A model generated the notes under the pieces. The model had not been told where the DNA came from, searched no databases, and worked only from the letters and a program-made list of their open reading frames with translations. This document shows, piece after piece, positions 60,901-64,000 of a stretch of DNA of 64,000 nucleotides (positions within the stretch are counted from its first letter, which is position 1; the number at the start of each line of letters is the position of its first letter). This DNA comes from Chlorops oryzae. Taxonomy: Eukaryota; Arthropoda; Insecta; Diptera; Chloropidae. Made by a program: the position numbers and the translations under genes. Where the stretch lies: contig CM035806.1 in NCBI GenBank assembly GCA_020466095.1, positions 119,695,286 through 119,759,285 on the forward strand. Direction: 5' to 3'.

Positions 60901-63794
60901 AAAAAGGGAGAACAGATTTTGGGAAGAAGAAAAAAAACGAGGAAAAGCAAGAAAACGAAAAGAAGTCGGAAGGATTTTGTTTAGACAAACTCGAAAGGAT
61001 TTTTAAAGTAAAGATCATTAAAAACGCACCTAAAAAGGCTTTTATTTCAAAATCACTTAAAAGATTTCTTTAAATAAAAAACAAAATTATCGAACACAAC
61101 CTGAGAAAGGCTTTCTATTTGAAAACCGTCAAAAAGGATTCAAGAATGGAGTACAATTCGACATCAGAAGTGGGATTCACTCAAGAAACGCCACAAGCCG
61201 CGAGTGAAGAAAAATGGATTCTTATATTCGAGCAACAAAACCGCATTTTTTAGCCCTCGTTGAAGCCATCCAACCAACATCTAATGTAAATACGCATTTA
61301 CCGGAGTTTGACCCTGATATGCAGCCGCGAAGCGTATCATTGATGAATATTCTTAGTCGGGCGCTCAAAGGACAGGCATCTGTGTGGTTAGCACAAGTCT
61401 CATATCCTGGTATGACTTGGGCGGAATTCAAGGGTATTTTTACATCGCGCTTTGATTGTCCTGAAACTTTTGCTGCATTTTTGATGAACATGCACGGTCA
61501 CAGACCTAAAGAAGGCGAGTGCTTATCCGCGTATGCTGCAACTCAAATAACGTCTCTAATGGCTCGATGGAAGAACTTGTCAACTGAACAGATAGCTGTT
61601 TCCACAGTACTAGCTTATATTGCTCAGTTTGAACCTAGAGTTCATCGCTTGACATATACTATGGATATTGGCGCTCGGAATATGTTGCAACAAGAACTGA
61701 GGGCGCTCTCATTCTCAAAAAGAAAGGCTGTTACACAGAATGAAGTCAACGTACCAGACAGCAAACGAATGAAGGTGCCAACAACAATGCCTACTCTACA
61801 ATGTTTCAATTGTGGAAAACATGGGCACAAAGCCTTACAATGCAGATTCCGGAGCCTTGACGCATCGAATTCCAAACCGAACGTTGCTGAAAATCGTAAA
61901 GTGCAAGCAAAGGCGAATGTCAATTGTTTTCACTGTCGAGAAGCGGGCCTCTACGCATCAAGTTGCCCCAAGATTATTCGCAGAGGACCTGGTGATTCGG
62001 GAGGAATTTCCTGGACAGATCGTCGAGTTGATCTGTGCAGTGTTGGCGCACCTACTGGAGTATTGGTTCACTTCAGTGAGAAATTCATATTTCATTATGA
62101 TTCATGGTTCAGAATGCTCACTTGTAAAGGAATCTTTGGCTTGCAAATTTCGTGGGAAACGTAATTATAGTGTAGTGACAATGACAGGAATTGGACCAGT
62201 GTCAATAGTACTATGCAAATCTTAACGTTTATTGAAGTAGATGGCATTGTTTTCGAGATATTGCTTCATGTCTTGCCAGATTCTCATTTACATCATGCAA
62301 TAATTATTGGACGTGAAATCCTTGATCAGGGAATCGCTGTACATAACATATGACATCAGAGAAACTTTGCTTAAATAGAGTAAAATTGGTGCATACTTGT
62401 GAAGTTAATGTGCAAAGGGATGTAGACTTTAATTTAATTGATACCGATATTTCTTAGGACCTCAAGCTCAAGTTATTAGACATTTTGGATTCTTTCAAAC
62501 AAAGCTTTGTAACTGGAATTCCAAATACTCCAGCTGATACCACACCGATGCAAATACAGCTAAAAGATCCAAACAAAACAGTTTATAGGCGTCCTTATCG
62601 GTTGAGTACCGAAGAGCGTAGTATTATGCGCGATAGAATTAATGAGCTGTTAAGTTGTGGTATCATTCGCCCTAGTTCATCACCATTTGCGAGTCCTATA
62701 CTTCTTGTGATAAAGAAGGATGGTTCAGATCGAATGTGTGTGGATTTCCGCGAGTTGAATTACAATACAATTCCTGATAGGTTTCCTTTACCACTCATCT
62801 CGGATCAAATTGATAGGTTGCAGGGTTCCTTTTTCTTCACAAGCTTGGACATGGCATCAGGGTTTCACCAATTACCTATTCATTCTGATTCGATTAAGTA
62901 TACTGCTTTTGTATCTCCAGGTAGGAGACAATATTCGAAAAACTCACTTCTGCCACGCCCAGAGTGTGTCGGGTATAACAAAATTATCGAATACAACCTG
63001 AGAAAGGCTTTCTATTTGGAAACCGTCAAAAAGGATTCAAGAATGCAGTACAATTCGACATATATATATTGTTCTTGCTCTTCCAAAGTCTTCTTAACCA
63101 TTTTAAGAAACACTACTTTGCTTTGCAAATGACCCGACTTACAGCCTACAAAGTACCGTTTATACAAATCAAAATTAAAGAAGCTGCTTTTGTTGTGCAC
63201 AACACTATATCATATGTTACTCTTTCTCTAAAGAAAATTGAAAAAAAAAATCGAACTATTTTGATTTGACTTTGAAATCGGCTATTCAGAGCGCCCGTTT
63301 GTTTTATTCAAATAATCAGGATTCTACTGTATTCAAATAGAATGAACTCACCTAAAATGTACATCATCGTAAAGGAATTATCGAAAGCGAAACCGACAAA
63401 AAATCGCATCAAAGCGAATTGCCAAAAGTTATTCACGAATGCCGTACCAACACCGGCGACAAGACCCATTAAGTTCGTGCCAATCAACGCTGGAATACGT
63501 CCAAATCGATCGGCGATCCAGCCAAAGAGTAAGCCGCCAACAATGGCGCCCAAAAAGAATATCGATTGTGCATAGGTCGGCAGAGCGGCATCGTCACAGA
63601 CCCAATTCTGTTCCGTCGCAACGGTCGTATACGGAATCTCGGAGAAATTATAACTCCAACCTTGCTGGCACTTAGTCGTCGGCCATGTTGGATCGGCTAT
63701 CTTAATGCCTTTGGCTATTATTTCCGTATAATTAATAGCGTACATGCGACAATTGCAGTACTCGCCATTTTCGCGTGGGATGGACAGTGCCAAC
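51940..63794 (-). CDS. SLC22-type organic cation transporter, 3' exons (partial)
   Basis: Minus-strand exons 63794-63352, 60219-60027 and 52951-51940 join with matching phases and GT-AG borders, giving about 548 residues; the first exon(s) with TM1 lie beyond the right edge. This is a major facilitator: the large extracellular loop with Cys residues (CNCRMY, WVCDD), the MFS signature GWIADRFGRIPAL after TM2, PESARWLVSQGKVEKA between the halves, and LLDRWGRRW in the second half mark the SLC22 group (organic cation/carnitine-like carriers in the plasma membrane). Substrate cannot be told. The C-terminal tail has two short poly-Gln runs and basic residues, coded by a CAG/CTG-type repeat (about 52045-52095). 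Introns of 7.1 and 3.1 kb are largely TE. Confidence 0.9.
53062..53097. repeat. Poly(T)-poly(G) homopolymer tract
   Basis: A run of T followed by ten G inside the transporter intron; possible assembly-error hotspot. Confidence 0.8.
53098..54055. other. Intron sequence, no gene
   Basis: Starts unique-looking; from about 53749 an ACACCCAGAAAAAAACCACA stretch could be one end of a larger inverted-repeat element whose other end (TTTTTTGCTCAGTGT) is near 58007. This pairing is tentative. Confidence 0.35.
54060..54880 (-). repeat. Inverted copy of the 32370-33060 repeat
   Basis: Long stretches match in reverse complement, e.g. gacctagttgagaaaaag and gcaacccttt/cgcatttt segments. It flanks, with its partner 21 kb away, both RRS1 and QC. 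Confidence 0.7.
54895..55338. mobile_element. PIF/Harbinger-like MITE, 444 bp, TAA duplication
   Basis: Ends AAGCTAGTACACAAAGGCAA and complement; TAA at 54892-54894 and 55339-55341. Repeated GAAGGAAT motifs in the subterminal part. Confidence 0.75.
55339..57345 (-). repeat. Dispersed 'gacagacggacatgtc' / 'ctctgtgtcgaggg' repeat cluster
   Basis: Minus-orientation copies of the families seen at 26.3, 31.9, 43.7 and 63.9 kb. Includes a near-duplicate block (about 56130-56580 and 56600-56950) with gtttatggctaca.aggaag and tttgaatttcgggtgtagga. The 57207-57345 end matches 31383-31525 and 63813-63955. Confidence 0.65.
56214..56427. mobile_element. hAT-like MITE rich in CCCGGG, 214 bp
   Basis: Ends TAGGCATG.CAA and complement of TAGGGATGTCAA; flanks TAATGGAC and TAATGGAA (7 of 8 match). 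Several CCCGGGATCCCGGG-like palindromes near both ends. Confidence 0.65.
57614..57690 (-). other. tRNA-like module in transporter intron
   Basis: Minus strand: TGGCGAAGTTGG (A box) and GTTCGAACCC (B box). An anticodon-arm-like hairpin CTAGT-TTTGTAA-TCTGG (four of five pairs, U33 present) lies between. Acceptor stem not found. Confidence 0.5.
58076..59363 (-). mobile_element. Full-length mariner element
   Basis: 1288 bp between TA dinucleotides (58074-58075, 59364-59365). Terminal repeats TTATGTGTAGTAAAAAG and TTAGGTGTAGTAAAAAG (complement) extend about 30 bp. Sits in the second visible intron of the transporter, same strand. Confidence 0.92.
58153..59178 (-). pseudogene. mariner transposase with one in-frame stop
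   Basis: Reads from MDISKEKIRYIL (ATG 59178) to TAA at 58153, about 341 codons, the normal mariner length, broken by a TAG at 58408-58410 (after TSIVTR). An N-terminal helix-turn-helix region is followed by the catalytic motifs TGDEKWV, HQDNARPH and, beyond the stop, YSPDLAPSDYH, i.e. the D,D34D triad. The WVPHEL motif is also present. The rest of the frame is open, so the copy is disabled by essentially one visible nonsense change. It would cut and paste the element at TA sites. Confidence 0.9.
59366..60026. other. Intron remainder; TE fragment
   Basis: Includes a CAGTGGCGTAACTATCGGGG end typical of hAT-like MITEs (near 59638). No gene. Confidence 0.45.
60414..60644. mobile_element. hAT-like MITE, ~231 bp, 47-bp arms
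   Basis: AGGGCTCGGATTTTGTT, then AAAGCATACTTTATGG, inverted at the right (60595-60644). Flanks both contain AATTACC but the exact duplication is unresolved. Confidence 0.6.
61084..61166 (+). repeat. Direct repeat, copy 1 (partner 62982-63062)
   Basis: About 80 bp (aattatcgaa.acaacctgag...) repeated 1.9 kb downstream with few mismatches; frames the gag/RT fragment. Confidence 0.8.
61147..62164 (+). pseudogene. Degenerate gypsy Gag with zinc knuckles
   Basis: ATG 61147 opens a frame (MEYNSTSEVGF...) that hits TAG at about 61252 after a T run; dropping to the frame of 61214-62164 continues it (ALVEAIQPTSN...). Capsid-like region followed by CFNCGKHGHKALQC and a second damaged knuckle CFHCREAGLYASSC (His lost). 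Protease residues (SECSLVKESLACKF, VTMTGIGP) occur in a third frame around 62105-62200. Opposite strand to the host transporter. Confidence 0.75.
62449..62920 (+). pseudogene. Gypsy reverse-transcriptase fragment
   Basis: FKQSFVTGIPNT...VYRRPYRLSTEER, LVIKKDGSDRMCVDFRELN, LDMASGFHQLPIH, then YTAFVSPG: the first half of a Ty3/gypsy RT. It ends before the catalytic YxDD, where a dispersed repeat (taggagacaatattcgaa...) joins. Confidence 0.8.
62982..63062 (+). repeat. Direct repeat, copy 2 (partner 61084-61166)
   Basis: Matches the sequence around the gag start codon; here it has lost the start (atgcagtac). Confidence 0.8.
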
Positions 63795-63812
63795 CTAGAA
63801 AGGTTAAAAGAT

Positions 63813-64000
63813 AACAAGTTAAGTTGTGTCATAGGACACCAGATAAGAACGAAGTTCATTATGATATTTATAAATGTTAGTAAATATAATTTGCAGCAAG
63901 GTTTTTCGCAAAAAACAATTGTTTTTATTAATCGAAAAATATATGTTTACAAGACTATGTCGAGGGTATATTGCGTTTGTGTGGTTGTGTGTAACACCCA
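63813..64000 (+). repeat. Dispersed repeat at right edge
   Basis: Matches 31383-31525 and, inverted, 57207-57345, then runs into the 'atgtcgagggtatattgcg' family. Lies in the transporter's next intron. Confidence 0.8.

Larger units (their letters stand above)
60356..63329. mobile_element. pogo/Tigger-like ended element filling an intron
   Basis: CAGTAGAATCTTGATTATCT (60356) and the complement of CAGTAGAATCCTGATTATTT (ending 63329), each beside TA, match the Tigger/pogo end style. It holds a hAT-like MITE (60414-60644) and the gypsy fragments below. No pogo transposase seen. Its right end lies 22 bp from the exon border at 63352. Confidence 0.65.

Overview
This is a eukaryotic window from an insect, very probably a higher fly and possibly a tephritid-type fruit fly (an inference). 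The grounds are AT-rich DNA, GT-AG introns, CATA/(TATA)n-rich spacers, insect-type host proteins, and a load of gypsy, I-like, piggyBac, mariner/Tc1, hAT-like and PIF/Harbinger-like transposons. Only three host genes are visible: an RRS1 ribosome-biogenesis gene (38826-40080, +, four exons), a glutaminyl cyclase gene (42540-40298, -, six exons) lying tail-to-tail with it, and the 3' part of an SLC22-type organic cation transporter gene (63794-51940, -, three exons in view, N-terminus beyond the right edge). Almost everything else is transposable element (TE), much of it nested.

Layout. 1-4272: Ty3/gypsy LTR retrotransposon whose gag and pol share one frame, separated by a single UGA in a CAA-UUA context. 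4359-5576 (-): ORF1 of a non-LTR element. 6596-8132: N-terminally truncated piggyBac-like transposase with right terminal repeat. 8161-29284: one I-like non-LTR retrotransposon (ORF1, then endonuclease, reverse transcriptase and RNase H) split first by a ~1 kb element with a 10-bp target duplication and then by ~15 kb of nested insertions. Those are a 475-bp-arm palindrome, a TAA-flanked MITE, a 740-bp-arm Tc1-derived palindrome, and an 8-bp-TSD foldback (18847-27490) that hosts a complete gypsy-type LTR element (19698-26273, 4-bp TSD), whose pol is in turn split by a foldback (21577-22814, 7-bp TSD).

29.3-38.7 kb: dense short elements, including an 8-bp-TSD hAT-like foldback (34715-36118), an hAT-like MITE (37766-38126) and a TAA-flanked element with a partial MADF ORF (38145-38657). 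38.8-42.5 kb: the two intact host genes. 42.5-51.9 kb: intergenic TE debris with a 2.16-kb almost perfect palindrome (45115-47275, 8-bp TSD) and several MITEs. 51.9-64 kb: transporter exons with introns filled by TEs, among them a full-length mariner (58076-59363) and a pogo/Tigger-like element (60356-63329) carrying a degenerate gypsy fragment.

The two most unusual signals are (i) the gag-UGA-pol junction with a textbook leaky stop context, and (ii) tRNA-like pol III promoter modules (A box plus B box) that recur inside or beside long inverted-repeat elements. All motif calls were made by eye; no database search or folding program was run.
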